Shown: positions 17,084 to 26,495 of the stretch, piece after piece
How the letters are laid out: each line of letters starts with the position of its first letter
How positions within the stretch are numbered: the stretch's first letter is position 1
Notes under the pieces: model-generated
Told to the model about the DNA's origin: nothing
What the model saw: the letters and a program-made list of their open reading frames with translations, nothing else
The model's database searches: none
Made by a program: the position numbers and the translations under genes
Source of the DNA: Vibrio rumoiensis 1S-45
GTDB lineage: Bacteria > Pseudomonadota > Gammaproteobacteria > Enterobacterales > Vibrionaceae
Length of the DNA: 37,803 nt
Reading direction: 5' to 3'
NCBI RefSeq assembly: GCF_000286955.2
Contig: NZ_AJYK02000078.1
Span: 1-37,803, forward strand

Positions 17084-17794
17084 ATGAATAAAAGTCTTAT
17101 TACTAATCTTGTCTCTTTGGCGTTGCTTGCCATTGGCTACTTTACTCAACAAACCATTATTCTTTATGCTGGTGTATTTGCTTTTTCTGGTGCTGTCACC
17201 AATTGGCTTGCGATACACATGTTGTTTGAAAAAGTGCCGGGATTATACGGTTCAGGCGTGATCCCTGCTCGCTTTGAAGATTTCAAATCCGCAATCAAAC
17301 AATTAATGATGCAGCAGTTTTTTACCGATAAAAATATTGATAAATTTTTGAATAAAGAAATCACAAGTGGCCAAGGTTTCGATTTAAAGCCAGTTATTGA
17401 AAAAATCGATCTTGCTCCGACCTTTGATTCATTAACCGAAGTCATTTTAAATTCGTCATTCGGCGGCATGCTGGCAATGTTTGGTGGCGCAGAGGCTCTT
17501 CAACCACTCAAACAACCTTTCATTGAAAAAATGCAAGAATCGATTTTAGAAATAAGCCAAAGCGAACAAGTCAAAGAAGCATTGAAAACCCAATTAGAGC
17601 AACCTTCTATGATGAACGATATACAATCGAATATTGAGAACATCATTGATCAACGCTTAAATGAATTAACACCTAAAATGGTGAAAGAAATCATTCAAAC
17701 GATGATCAAGCAACATCTTGGTTGGCTTGTGGTTTGGGGTGGTGTATTCGGTGGCTTAATTGGCGTTATATCAGCTTTTATTAGCGCAATATAA
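17084..17794 (+). CDS. DUF445 family membrane protein
   Basis: This 236-residue protein has an N-terminal hydrophobic pair (residues about 5-45), a long soluble helical middle, and a C-terminal hydrophobic hairpin (LVVWGGVFGGLIGVISAF). The motif GAVTNWLAIHMLFEKVPGLYGSGVIPARF is the hallmark of DUF445. No biochemical function is established. It is followed by the RDD gene on the same strand with a repeat-bearing 110-bp gap. Confidence 0.88.
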   Translation: MNKSLITNLVSLALLAIGYFTQQTIILYAGVFAFSGAVTNWLAIHMLFEKVPGLYGSGVIPARFEDFKSAIKQLMMQQFFTDKNIDKFLNKEITSGQGFDLKPVIEKIDLAPTFDSLTEVILNSSFGGMLAMFGGAEALQPLKQPFIEKMQESILEISQSEQVKEALKTQLEQPSMMNDIQSNIENIIDQRLNELTPKMVKEIIQTMIKQHLGWLVVWGGVFGGLIGVISAFISAI

Positions 17795-17817
17795 TTCAAG
17801 TATATCCAACATTTAAC

Positions 17818-17870
17818 GATGCCTAAGTAGCTTAAGCATAAGTGGCTTAAACATAAGTGACTTAGGCATC
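17818..17870. repeat. Three tandem 15-bp repeats forming a hairpin between DUF445 and RDD genes
   Basis: The units are AAGTAGCTTAAGCAT, AAGTGGCTTAAACAT and AAGTGACTTAGGCAT (17825-17869). The outer ends GATGCCTAAGT and ACTTAGGCATC form a perfect 11-bp stem. There is no T tract after it, so it is probably an intergenic repeat or a weak terminator. Confidence 0.7.
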
Positions 17871-17904
17871 ACTTACTTCTCCTCTATTACAGGATCATAA
17901 TATT

Positions 17905-18414
17905 ATGAATGAATTTAATATTAGCGAAACACCCACAGAATATGAGTATGTTGGTTTCTGGGCGAGAGTGGGCGCTTCCATGATCGATACAGTTTTATTC
18001 TCTGTCGTTTTATTCTTTATCCCACTACCCGGTATAAATCAGCAGAGCCAAAACTTTTCAACCCAAAGCATGGATACTTTTTCAAGCTCTTGGGCTGGCT
18101 CTTTAAGTATCGATTCTTTATGGGGCTATCTGCCTCTGATGATCATCACGATTTTATTTTGGCGTTTTCGCTCTGCAACTCCAGGGAAAATGTTATTTAA
18201 AGCAAAAGTAGTCGATGCAAAAACAGGTCAACCTTTAACGACCGTACAATCCATTATTCGTTATTTAGGTTATTTTGTTTCTATCTTTGTCTTTATGCTT
18301 GGTTTTATCTGGGTAGGTTTTGATCGTCGTAAACAAGGTTTTCACGACAAATTAGCAGGCAGTGTAGTTATTAGACCAAAAACTGCGACGTTTGAGCCAA
18401 CGCAATTTAAATAG
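17905..18414 (+). CDS. RDD family membrane protein
   Basis: This 169-residue protein opens with YVGFWARVGASMIDTVLFSVV, the Arg/Asp motif that names the RDD family, and has about three membrane segments. SATPGKMLFKAKVVDAKTGQ is the other conserved stretch. RDD proteins are poorly characterised; some are linked to transport of ions or hydrophobic compounds. AGGA lies upstream of the ATG. Confidence 0.88.
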   Translation: MNEFNISETPTEYEYVGFWARVGASMIDTVLFSVVLFFIPLPGINQQSQNFSTQSMDTFSSSWAGSLSIDSLWGYLPLMIITILFWRFRSATPGKMLFKAKVVDAKTGQPLTTVQSIIRYLGYFVSIFVFMLGFIWVGFDRRKQGFHDKLAGSVVIRPKTATFEPTQFK

Positions 18415-18454
18415 CTAAAGTCTGCACAAGTAACCTCAGGATACAAAAGTCAAA

Positions 18455-18510
18455 GCTATCATCTAACCTTTTTGGTTAACCTACTTAAGTATAAAAGGTT
18501 AGATGATGCT
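18455..18510. repeat. Long inverted repeat in the gap between the RDD and rof genes
   Basis: ATCATCTAACCTTTT (18458-18472) and AAAAGGTTAGATGAT (18493-18507) form a perfect 15-bp stem, extended to 18 pairs by AGC/GCT across a one-base bulge. The 20-nt loop contains GGTTAACC. It begins about 40 bp after the RDD stop and could stabilise or end that transcript. The rest of the 337-bp gap (18415-18751) shows only AT-rich promoter-like sequence for rof. Confidence 0.75.
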
Positions 18511-18751
18511 CTCGAAAAATTCATTCCAATTAAGCATCTGTACCTTCTAAAAATCACAAACGATATCGTCATGGGAAAGAAACCATTCTAGGTTGCCTCA
18601 CTGTTTGACTCATGGTTAGATAAAACACTGAATAACTTCAAGTATAGGTAAACAAAGATAAATCGATCTATTCTTTCGTAGAAAATAGCCTACATTCACT
18701 ATATTGCTTTTTAAAAAAAGCCACCTTAAATGCCGCCGAATAGGAGTTACC

Positions 18752-18994
18752 ATGTCTGATTATCAACCCATTGCTTGCAGTGTTTATGATGAATATGAGC
18801 TCGCTTGCATGCATCACGATCAAATTGTTATTCATTTAAAGTCTGGCAATTCTATTCAGGCAAGAGCCGTGAATGTTTACCATCAAAAAAACACAGGAGA
18901 ATGGCTAGAAATTGAAGCCCTAGCAAATGATGAACAAAAAGAAAGGCAACGCATCCGATTGGACCACATTGCCTCCTTTGAAAAATATAAATGA
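18752..18994 (+). CDS. rof: Rho-binding antiterminator (Rof family)
   Basis: This 80-residue protein matches Rof, which binds the transcription terminator Rho and inhibits its activity. The conserved pattern YQPIACSVYDEYELACMHH at the N-terminus and LDHIASFEKY at the C-terminus are both present. The start at 18752 follows AGGAGTTACC; a longer frame to 18704 lacks a Shine-Dalgarno. Its end is 7 bp from the convergent MFS gene. Confidence 0.88.
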   Translation: MSDYQPIACSVYDEYELACMHHDQIVIHLKSGNSIQARAVNVYHQKNTGEWLEIEALANDEQKERQRIRLDHIASFEKYK

Positions 18995-19001
18995 TGCGTG
19001 A

Positions 19002-20234
19002 TTACGGCTTTTCTACCGCTTCATTGCCCCATTTAAACTTACACACTTCATTGCCCGGCTTTGGCATTCTTGGAATATTACAAGATAGAACCAGTGATAC
19101 TACCGCCATTGCTGCACCAATATAAAAAACAGCCGCAGGAGAATGCAACCATAACAAACCGAAAGTAACCGGGATCACCACTGCGGCAATATGATTAATG
19201 GTAAAACTGACCCCAGCGGTGGATGCCATGTCTTTCGGGTCAGCAATTTTCTGCAAATACGTTTTTACCGCTAAGGCTAATGCAAAGAACAAGTGATCGA
19301 TAACATACAAGCCAGCTGCAATATGTTCGTTTTGCACTAAGGCGTAACCAACAAAAACACAAATCAAACCACAGTATTCAAATATGAGCGCCTTACGCTC
19401 ACCAACCACACCGATAAACTGGCCAATTTTTTTGGCAAATAAGAAATTGAAAGCGTAATTGATTAAAAATAATAACGTAATGTCTGCAGCAGAATAATTG
19501 AATTTTTCCACCATCAAAAAACCTGCAAACACAGTGAATATTTGGCGACGAGCTCCACTCATAAAGGTTAGTGCGTAATAGAGCCAATACCGCTTTCGTA
19601 GCACTAATTTTTTATTTTGTATTGTCGTAGATTCAAATTGAGGAAAGGCCAGCCACATAAAGAGTGTGATACATAACGCTAAACCACCCGTAATTAAATA
19701 AACATGCCAATAATCTAATTGAATGACTTCCAACATCACCCATAAACTGCCGTAGGTTAAAAGTGAGGCAAGCGCTCCCACCGAAATTAACTTGCCTAAA
19801 AACTCTGGCGCTTCGTCTTTATTTAACCATTGAAGTGATAGCGATTGCTTTAAGGTTTCAAAGTAATGAAACCCCGTCGACATCAATAATGTGGTCATCA
19901 ACAAACCCAATACCGATGGAAAGAATCCAGTAATCGCAACCCCAACCGACAACATGGCCAATGCAACTATCATGAATTTTTGCTCACGGATGAACAATAA
20001 AACAAACACTACGGTAAAGGCTAAGAAACCAGGAATTTCGCGCACGCTTTGTAATAAACCAATATCTGCGCCGGTAAAGGCCGCTTTTTCTATCACAAAA
20101 TTATTGAGAAGTGCCATCCAGCTTGCGAATGCAACCGGAACCACGATTGAAATTAGCATCAAAAAGTTTTGCGGTGTCTGCCAACTTGGGCCGCTTGTTG
20201 ATTTTGTTGATGAGGAAACTAAAGAAGTCGACAT
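19002..20234 (-). CDS. Major facilitator superfamily transporter
   Basis: This 410-residue polytopic membrane protein has about twelve hydrophobic segments and the overall pattern of an MFS transporter. The loop after the second membrane segment reads FIREQKFM and lacks the classic MFS motif A, so it belongs to an atypical branch. The substrate is unknown. It follows the M23 endopeptidase gene on the same strand, but a strong terminator separates them. Confidence 0.8.
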   Translation of the reverse strand: MSTSLVSSSTKSTSGPSWQTPQNFLMLISIVVPVAFASWMALLNNFVIEKAAFTGADIGLLQSVREIPGFLAFTVVFVLLFIREQKFMIVALAMLSVGVAITGFFPSVLGLLMTTLLMSTGFHYFETLKQSLSLQWLNKDEAPEFLGKLISVGALASLLTYGSLWVMLEVIQLDYWHVYLITGGLALCITLFMWLAFPQFESTTIQNKKLVLRKRYWLYYALTFMSGARRQIFTVFAGFLMVEKFNYSAADITLLFLINYAFNFLFAKKIGQFIGVVGERKALIFEYCGLICVFVGYALVQNEHIAAGLYVIDHLFFALALAVKTYLQKIADPKDMASTAGVSFTINHIAAVVIPVTFGLLWLHSPAAVFYIGAAMAVVSLVLSCNIPRMPKPGNEVCKFKWGNEAVEKP

Positions 20235-20253
20235 GCTTCATCCTTGATGAAAA

Positions 20254-20290
20254 TTAAAAAAAAGAGCAAGTGAGAATATCACTTGCTCTT
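20254..20290 (-). terminator. Terminator of the M23 endopeptidase gene
   Basis: AAGAGCAAGTGA and TCACTTGCTCTT form a perfect 12-bp stem with a 5-nt loop, followed on the minus strand by a run of T residues. It lies about 55 bp after the stop. Confidence 0.92.
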
Positions 20291-20343
20291 CGTTACTACT
20301 ATTAATTCTCATTACGGATTTAATGGCTTAATATGCGGCTTAT

Positions 20344-21672
20344 TTAGTTATTCACTAATGCTTCAAGTTTCGCTTGCTCAAGAGCAACTTGTTTTGCCAT
20401 TTTAAACTCTTGGTTAACTGCTTTTACGTGCTTTTCAAACGCTGGCTTCTCTTTTTTCGAGATAGAGGTTGCCATTGGAATCTTTGCAGTTAAGAAGTTA
20501 ACTGGTTTGTTACGTATAATGAACTCGTAATGCAGATGTGGCCCAGTCACACGCCCTGTAGCACCTGACTTTGCAATCACTTGCCCACGATGAACCGCTT
20601 GGCCTTGTCGAACAAGGATCTTACTTAAATGTAAATAGCGTGTACGGTAAGTAGAACCATGTTGGATCACAATATATTTACCTGCATAAGGATGATCCGT
20701 GGTCAGTGTCACAATACCATCGCCAGTAGCAATCACATCGGTTCCTGATGGACAGGCAATATCCGCACCATTATGTGGAGCCAATCGATGAGTCACTGGG
20801 TGTAAACGATTTGGGTCAAACGGTGAGCTAATACGGTAATGTTTCGCTAATGGCCAACGTAAAAATGCATTTTGCAAGCTATCACCATTACGGTCATAGT
20901 ACTGACCATCGCTATGCAAATAAGCACTTATTACTGAACCTCGGTTATAAATTCGGATAGCATCTATTTCACGGTTCCCACTGGCAACCCCATTAATAAA
21001 TTGGCGTTTTTGTAAAATTTCAAATTTATCACCCGCACGAAGATCACGAACGAAATTTAATTTATCTTTTAATAATTGAGTAATTTGAGCAGTTTCACTG
21101 CCTGATACGCCATACTTGTAAACAGAGGTCGAAAAACTACCGTGAATTTCACCCACTAACGGATAAGATTTCCAGACACCCGGTAAATTAACTTCATTAA
21201 ACGTGTAACTTCCATCGTCATCGTTACGAGTAAATTCAACTTTGTCCGCTAACGTAAATTCAACTTCAAGCTTAGTTAGATGTTCCAGTTTCTCATCCAA
21301 CCAAATTTTTAATGTATTACCCGGCTTTAATGTATCCAAGGTTAAGTGGTTTTGGTCGGTTTCCATCACACTTAGCATGTCACTATACGGCACACCTAAA
21401 CGCACAAATATGCTACTTAAATTATCACCATCTTGAATTTGATAAGAGTAATTCGGTACATTGTCATCGACATGGGTAGGTTTCGTTTCCGCGATGGCTT
21501 TCGCTTCATTGGTCATGATTTTTTCGATATTCAGCGGAACGGATTTCCTACTGCTTTCTGATTCTGCCACTAATATTGAAATGATAAAAAGCACAATGAG
21601 AGCTGCGCCAATCTTAAGCATCAAGGGAAAGAGACGGTGTTGGCGAAGTTGTGAAAAATAGTGTTTAGACAT
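20344..21672 (-). CDS. Peptidoglycan endopeptidase, M23 family (MepM/ShyA type)
   Basis: This 442-residue protein has one N-terminal membrane anchor (LMLKIGAALIVLFIISILVA), a LysM-like region (YQIQDGDNLSSIFVRLGVP) and a C-terminal M23 metallopeptidase domain with the zinc motifs HNGADIA and GPHLHYE. Such enzymes cut peptide cross-links (DD-endopeptidase activity) to allow insertion of new peptidoglycan; ShyA is the housekeeping Vibrio example. The ATG at 21672 puts the anchor at the normal place; an upstream TTG at 21696 is the alternative. Regulation is not evident. Confidence 0.9.
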   Translation of the reverse strand: MSKHYFSQLRQHRLFPLMLKIGAALIVLFIISILVAESESSRKSVPLNIEKIMTNEAKAIAETKPTHVDDNVPNYSYQIQDGDNLSSIFVRLGVPYSDMLSVMETDQNHLTLDTLKPGNTLKIWLDEKLEHLTKLEVEFTLADKVEFTRNDDDGSYTFNEVNLPGVWKSYPLVGEIHGSFSTSVYKYGVSGSETAQITQLLKDKLNFVRDLRAGDKFEILQKRQFINGVASGNREIDAIRIYNRGSVISAYLHSDGQYYDRNGDSLQNAFLRWPLAKHYRISSPFDPNRLHPVTHRLAPHNGADIACPSGTDVIATGDGIVTLTTDHPYAGKYIVIQHGSTYRTRYLHLSKILVRQGQAVHRGQVIAKSGATGRVTGPHLHYEFIIRNKPVNFLTAKIPMATSISKKEKPAFEKHVKAVNQEFKMAKQVALEQAKLEALVNN

Positions 21673-21696
21673 AATACTAAATATTTGAGTTCCCAA

Positions 21697-21955
21697 AGAG
21701 CAGGAAAGTTTAAGAAATCAGCCTCTCGGCCATATGTACACTCACAAATTAAATGCTCTATTAAGACCATTAATAACGTATAAGTTCAAAAATGCGGGCG
21801 AAAATGTAACTTAATTTTACAAAAAAAGCGACAACATTGAGGACCAATAAACAAGTTTAGCGAGATACCATGTTAAGAAACAATCAGAATTGAATGGTAG
21901 ATACAATTTTCTAACTTATTGTTCGAACGGTATTAACTCAAAAGATAATAATAAC
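21697..21955. other. Promoter region of the M23 gene; no gene seen
   Basis: This AT-rich stretch contains a TGTAA-N7-TTACA inverted repeat (21805-21821) followed by several TATA-like blocks on the minus strand. I see no open reading frame worth calling and cannot name a regulator for the repeat. Confidence 0.4.
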
Positions 21956-21997
21956 GCCCCATGCTTTTAATGGATAAATTCATTAAAAGCATGGGGC
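21956..21997 (-). terminator. Hairpin after ureG
   Basis: GCCCCATGCTTTTAATG pairs perfectly over 17 bp with CATTAAAAGCATGGGGC, loop 8 nt. The minus-strand tail GTTATTATTATC is only loosely T-rich, so this is a terminator or mRNA-stabilising hairpin for the urease operon. Confidence 0.7.
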
Positions 21998-22049
21998 AAA
22001 TTACAAAGATAAAAAATACTGACTATTACCCATATCGGATACTAACCAA

Positions 22050-22685
22050 TTAGCCTTCTTTTGGCGTCAGCATGCCTTGGGTAATAATAAAATCAATAAT
22101 GAAATCTAGACCGATACTTTCTTTTAAGTTAGTGAAAATATATGGCTTGTTTGGACGCATACGCTTGGTATCCGATTCCATGACTTCGAGTGACGCACCC
22201 ACATAAGGAGCAAGGTCGATTTTATTGATCACTAATAGATCGGAACGTGTAATACCCGGACCGCCTTTACGTGGAATTTTCTCACCTTCCGCTACATCAA
22301 TCACATAAATAGTGAGATCGGCAAGCTCTGGGCTAAAGGTCGCGCTTAAGTTATCACCGCCACTTTCGACAAACACCACATCCAGGTTTTTATGACGCTT
22401 AGCCAACTCTTCTACTGCCGCTAAATTCATCGAGGCATCTTCACGAATTGCCGTATGCGGGCAGCCTCCGGTTTCTACGCCAATAATACGATCCGCATCT
22501 AATGCTTCGGCGCGAGTTAAGATCTTGGCATCTTCTTGTGTGTAAATATCATTGGTCACTACCGCAATGTTTAAACGATCACGAATCGCTTTACACAGCA
22601 CTTCAAGTAACGCTGTTTTGCCAGAGCCAACCGGGCCACCAATACCAATGCGCAGAGGTTGTTTATAAGATTCTGTTTGAGACAT
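22050..22685 (-). CDS. ureG: Urease accessory GTPase UreG
   Basis: This 211-residue SIMIBI GTPase delivers nickel to the urease active site. The P-loop is GPVGSGKT (residues 17-24), the metal-binding CPH motif is C75-P76-H77 in ETGGCPHTA, and the guanine-specificity NKID is present. It is the last gene of the operon, separated from ureF by 113 bp holding a palindromic element. Confidence 0.97.
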   Translation of the reverse strand: MSQTESYKQPLRIGIGGPVGSGKTALLEVLCKAIRDRLNIAVVTNDIYTQEDAKILTRAEALDADRIIGVETGGCPHTAIREDASMNLAAVEELAKRHKNLDVVFVESGGDNLSATFSPELADLTIYVIDVAEGEKIPRKGGPGITRSDLLVINKIDLAPYVGASLEVMESDTKRMRPNKPYIFTNLKESIGLDFIIDFIITQGMLTPKEG

Positions 22686-22720
22686 GTTGTATTCCTTATT
22701 TAATCGTCTATTTGAGCTAT

Positions 22721-22798
22721 TCTTATTGTCAAAATCATTGGAATTTCTGCATGAGCGCGGTTAACCAATATGCGTATCCAAATGTGATGACAATAAGA
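22721..22798. repeat. 78-bp palindromic element between ureF and ureG
   Basis: TCTTATTGTCA (22721-22731) and TGACAATAAGA (22788-22798) are perfect 11-bp inverted repeats at its ends, and further partly complementary blocks (TCATTGGA / TCCAAATG, GCGC / GCG) lie inside. It ends exactly at the ureF stop codon. It looks like a small intergenic repeat or mRNA-processing hairpin. Confidence 0.6.
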
Positions 22799-23539
22799 TT
22801 AAGAGCGAAATAGCCGTGTATATTGAGTTTCATGACGACTACTGGCAATTGCGACCGCAGGGGTAAAGCTGCCGATATCGTCATCACTAATTTGATTCGC
22901 TTTTTCAATCGCTTTAGGCAACCAATCGGATAATTCGATAAGCGATTTTTGCCCTGCCGTTTGCCCTAGAGGCACTAATTTCACCCCAGCCATGACCATG
23001 TTTTCCGCCCAGCTCCACACATAACCTTGTTGTAAATTCAACAAAGGAATGCTCCATGCTTTGGCAGCGGCGCAAAAACCCAGTAACTGATTTTGTGTTG
23101 CCGCGTGGCTGTTATCTTGTGGCTGCCAACGCGCATCAATAGGGATGTCTAACTGTTTGAGTAAGGTGAATAGTGCCTTGCCTCGTTGCAGTTCTTCAGC
23201 ACGCAATTCACTGGTTTCACGGCAGGAATACAGGTAATCACACCAATATTCAATTTGCGTGAAATCATCTTGATGAACCGCATGATACAGCTTGGCAAGG
23301 ATCGGCAATTCTAATGTGACTAAGCTATTGGCCAGCATCATTTCAAGCCAATCCATCATTTTAGGCTGACTGTCTACCCACCCGGCTTCAACCGCCCATT
23401 CCAACCCTTGCGAATAGGTAAAGCCGCCAATAGGAAGCGATGGGCTGATCAACTGAAACAGGCGAAAGCTGGCGACGTCCGTATTGCCTACGCGATGTTC
23501 CGTATTGACAGGTGAGTTATCCTTTAAAGCCGATGTCAT
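22799..23539 (-). CDS. ureF: Urease accessory protein UreF
   Basis: This 246-residue helical protein joins UreD and UreG on apo-urease and gates nickel insertion. The sequence FRLFQLISPSLPIGGFTYSQGLEWAVEAGWV is the UreF hallmark. The ATG at 23539 is 5 bp after the ureJ stop, so translation is coupled; a longer frame into ureJ gives a Cys/Arg-rich tail and was rejected. Confidence 0.95.
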   Translation of the reverse strand: MTSALKDNSPVNTEHRVGNTDVASFRLFQLISPSLPIGGFTYSQGLEWAVEAGWVDSQPKMMDWLEMMLANSLVTLELPILAKLYHAVHQDDFTQIEYWCDYLYSCRETSELRAEELQRGKALFTLLKQLDIPIDARWQPQDNSHAATQNQLLGFCAAAKAWSIPLLNLQQGYVWSWAENMVMAGVKLVPLGQTAGQKSLIELSDWLPKAIEKANQISDDDIGSFTPAVAIASSRHETQYTRLFRS

Positions 23540-23544
23540 AGCAA

Positions 23545-24132
23545 TTAAGACGCTAACATTAACGCAACGCCAGATGCCGCAACGCCTGCACCTAACCATT
23601 TACTTGCGAAAAAGTGAGCAACACGTTCACCAGTAAACATAATGCCAAATGCTGCGACTAGCATGCCCGCACCAAAACCAAAAACGTTGCCAGTCGCTTC
23701 CACGCCATGAGCAAAGCCATGGAAGAACACTAAGCCGATAGAAGCAATAACAAGAGCTTGTGTCAGTGATTCACGCACAGAAAAGGTATTCCAGATCCCT
23801 AATGCCACCACAAAAATGGAAGCAACAATCATTAACTCCACACCACTGATTGCACCAAATACACTTCCAGCGCCGAGCCCAAGTGTTAAGCTCACCAAGG
23901 CGGCAATAAAGAGTGTTTTCTTACTTGGCGCGGTTTTATTGCTCAAGGTAAAGTAGCTAATCAACATACCTAAACCCAGTAACATCACTAAGTGATCTAA
24001 TCCGGTTAATGGATGAATCAGCCCTTCAAAAAAGGCATTGCTTGAACCGTGATCATGAGAATGACCGACATGCGCAAAAGCAGCAGGCGCGGCGAAAACA
24101 GTGGCAAGTGTTATTAAGCGAGATAATTTCAT
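23545..24132 (-). CDS. ureJ: HupE/UreJ family nickel permease
   Basis: This 195-residue protein has a signal peptide (LATVFAAPAAFA) followed by HVGHSHDHG, a His-rich N-terminus expected to bind nickel at the periplasmic face, then about five membrane segments with the family sequence HPLTGLDHLVMLLGLGML. It imports Ni(II) for urease. It lies between ureE and ureF, with AAGGAA before the start. No other nickel transporter is seen in the window, so this is the likely source. Confidence 0.92.
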   Translation of the reverse strand: MKLSRLITLATVFAAPAAFAHVGHSHDHGSSNAFFEGLIHPLTGLDHLVMLLGLGMLISYFTLSNKTAPSKKTLFIAALVSLTLGLGAGSVFGAISGVELMIVASIFVVALGIWNTFSVRESLTQALVIASIGLVFFHGFAHGVEATGNVFGFGAGMLVAAFGIMFTGERVAHFFASKWLGAGVAASGVALMLAS

Positions 24133-24169
24133 TTTTAATTTCCTTATTATAAATTCAGTATTCAAGATA

Positions 24170-24655
24170 TTAATGCGCGTGGTCATGATCATGGTGGTGA
24201 TGATGCCCGCCAGAACGACCACCATAAGCGCCATCTTCGGGTTCAAATGACGCCTTCTCAACCGTGACTTTGGCGCCAAGGCCAACCACCATGTCATCTA
24301 ATACATGGTCATGTTGATAGCGCACCCAACCTTGAGCAATTTGCAAAGGTACATGGCGGTTTCCAAGGTGATAGGTCACACGGTTAAGCAGCAATGCATC
24401 CTCGCAATACACGCTTGAAACGGTTTCCGCCGCGGCTTTAATTTCAATCAATAAGCCGCACTCACTTTTCACCACTTGACCATCGCGTAAAATATTCCCA
24501 CGCGGTAAAAACAAGCCTGCATCACGACCATCATCTAGTGTGACTTTTAAACGACTTTTAATGCGGCTATCAATCGGCAAACTTAACGTGCCATCGATGG
24601 TGAGAGATTCACTGGTTAGCGAAGCTTTTGAGACTATTTGAGTTAATTCGATCAT
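24170..24655 (-). CDS. ureE: Urease accessory protein UreE
   Basis: This 161-residue nickel metallochaperone passes Ni(II) to the UreG complex. The C-terminus is a His/Asp-rich tail (GGHHHHHDHDHAH), a metal reservoir as in the Klebsiella protein. The start at 24655 (MIELTQIV) has GGA seven bases upstream; an ATG 12 bp earlier is an alternative. Confidence 0.93.
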   Translation of the reverse strand: MIELTQIVSKASLTSESLTIDGTLSLPIDSRIKSRLKVTLDDGRDAGLFLPRGNILRDGQVVKSECGLLIEIKAAAETVSSVYCEDALLLNRVTYHLGNRHVPLQIAQGWVRYQHDHVLDDMVVGLGAKVTVEKASFEPEDGAYGGRSGGHHHHHDHDHAH

Positions 24656-24700
24656 AATTGAGTCCATATAAATTCGTTTTTCGTTTTCGAGGATCGTGTA

Positions 24701-26437
24701 TCAGAAAAGAAAATACCTTTGCGCCATCGGCAGCACTTCTGCTGGCTCACAAGTCAAAAGCTCACCATCGGCTTTCACTTCATAGGTTTGAGAGTCCACT
24801 TCAATTTTTGGCTGCCAATCGTTAAGCTTCATATCCGCTTTTGAAATGTTGCGACAGTTTTTCGCCACGCCAATTAAACTGCCTAAACCTAGTTGACCTG
24901 CGATGTCTTTTTCTTTGGCAAGTTGCGAAACAAACAACATCGAGGTGTGTTTTGAAGCTTGCCCATAACTGCCAAACATTGAACGATAATGCACAGGTTG
25001 TGGCGTTGGGATAGAAGCATTTGGATCGCCCATCGGTGCCATGGCTATCATGCCACCTTTAATGATCGCGCTTGGTTTCACGCCAAAGAAAGCCGGTTTC
25101 CACAACACTAAATCAGCCAACTTGCCTACTTCAACCGAACCAACTTCATGGCTGATACCATGCGTGATCGCTGGATTTATCGTATATTTCGCAACATATC
25201 GACGCAGACGGAAGTTATCATTAGGCGCATCATGGCTCGAATTTTCAGACTCAAACGCTTGTTGATCTTCTTTTAACGCTCCTCGCTGCACTTTCATTTT
25301 ATGCGCGGTTTGCCATGTTCTTAGCACCACTTCACCCACACGCCCCATCGCTTGTGAATCCGATGAAATCATCGAAAATGCGCCAAGGTCATGCAAAATA
25401 TCTTCTGCAGCAATGGTTTCACGGCGAATACGTGATTCGGCAAAAGCGACATCTTCAGCAATTGAAGGCGATAAATGGTGGCATACCATCAGCATGTCTA
25501 AGTGTTCATCAACGGTATTAACCGTGTAAGGACGAGTTGGATTGGTTGAGGATGGTAAAATATTGGATTCACCACAGGCTTTAATAATATCAGGCGCATG
25601 ACCGCCACCCGCCCCTTCTGTGTGATAAGTATGGATAACGCGATCACCAATCGCCGCTAAGGTAGATTCCACAAAGCCCGATTCATTTAAGGTATCGGTG
25701 TGGATCGCCACTTGAACATCCGTTAGATCGGCCACGGTTAAACAATTATCAATCGAGGCTGGCGTTGTCCCCCAATCTTCATGCAGCTTTAAGCCAATCA
25801 CGCCGGCTTCTACTTGTTCTAATAAAGGTTCTGGCAAACTCGCATTGCCTTTACCAAGTAACCCAAAGTTCATCGGGAATTCATCCAAGGCTTCAAGCAT
25901 ACGGTGAATATTCCATGGCCCCGGTGTGCAAGTGGTGGCATTCGTGCCTGTTGCAGGGCCGGTTCCCCCACCAATCATCGTGGTGATACCAGAGGCTAAT
26001 GCTTCTTCAATTTGTTGTGGGCAAATATAGTGAATGTGCGAATCAATGCCACCAGCGGTCACAATTGATCCTTCTGCGGCAATAATTTCTGTACCCGGAC
26101 CAATAATGATATCCACGCCCGGCTGCACATCTGGATTGCCCGCTTTACCAATGCCACAAATACGGCCATCTTTTACCGCAATGTCGGCTTTCACGACACC
26201 CCAATGATCTAAGATCACTGCATTGGTGAAAACCAGATCAGGAGTAAATTCAGACACGCGCTGGCTTTGCCCTTGACCATCACGGATCACTTTACCGCCA
26301 CCAAATTTCACTTCATCGCCATACACGGTGTAATCTTTTTCGACTTCGAGCCACAGTTCAGTATCGGCAAGGCGTAATCTGTCGCCAGTGGTCGGCCCAA
26401 ACATCTCGGCATAGGCACGTTTTGAAATTTTTGCCAT
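24701..26437 (-). CDS. ureC: Urease alpha subunit
   Basis: This 578-residue catalytic subunit of urease hydrolyses urea to ammonia and carbamate. All nickel and active-site residues are at the standard positions: H134 and H136 (DSHIH), the carbamylated K217 (GLKLHED), H246 (HTDTL), H272 (YHTEG), the catalytic H320 (MVCHHLS) and D360 (SSDS). It is about 11 residues longer than the usual 567; the extra residues lie at about 389-405 ([16 protein letters not shown]) just before NDNFR. ureB is 108 bp upstream with a small inverted repeat between. Confidence 0.98.
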   Translation of the reverse strand: MAKISKRAYAEMFGPTTGDRLRLADTELWLEVEKDYTVYGDEVKFGGGKVIRDGQGQSQRVSEFTPDLVFTNAVILDHWGVVKADIAVKDGRICGIGKAGNPDVQPGVDIIIGPGTEIIAAEGSIVTAGGIDSHIHYICPQQIEEALASGITTMIGGGTGPATGTNATTCTPGPWNIHRMLEALDEFPMNFGLLGKGNASLPEPLLEQVEAGVIGLKLHEDWGTTPASIDNCLTVADLTDVQVAIHTDTLNESGFVESTLAAIGDRVIHTYHTEGAGGGHAPDIIKACGESNILPSSTNPTRPYTVNTVDEHLDMLMVCHHLSPSIAEDVAFAESRIRRETIAAEDILHDLGAFSMISSDSQAMGRVGEVVLRTWQTAHKMKVQRGALKEDQQAFESENSSHDAPNDNFRLRRYVAKYTINPAITHGISHEVGSVEVGKLADLVLWKPAFFGVKPSAIIKGGMIAMAPMGDPNASIPTPQPVHYRSMFGSYGQASKHTSMLFVSQLAKEKDIAGQLGLGSLIGVAKNCRNISKADMKLNDWQPKIEVDSQTYEVKADGELLTCEPAEVLPMAQRYFLF

Positions 26438-26495
26438 GTTTAATCCTTTTATCTCACTTTTGATTTTTGATCGCAGCTATGTTTTAGAGTTTTAG

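Noticed and set aside
17818..17870. CRISPR-like spacing of short repeats
   Set aside because: Only three units of 15 bp with no spacers between them and no cas genes; it is a simple tandem repeat.
23540..23599. Longer UreF starting at 23599
   Set aside because: The extra residues are Cys/Arg-rich and read through the end of ureJ; the ATG at 23539 is 5 bp after the ureJ stop and begins the family's normal N-terminus.
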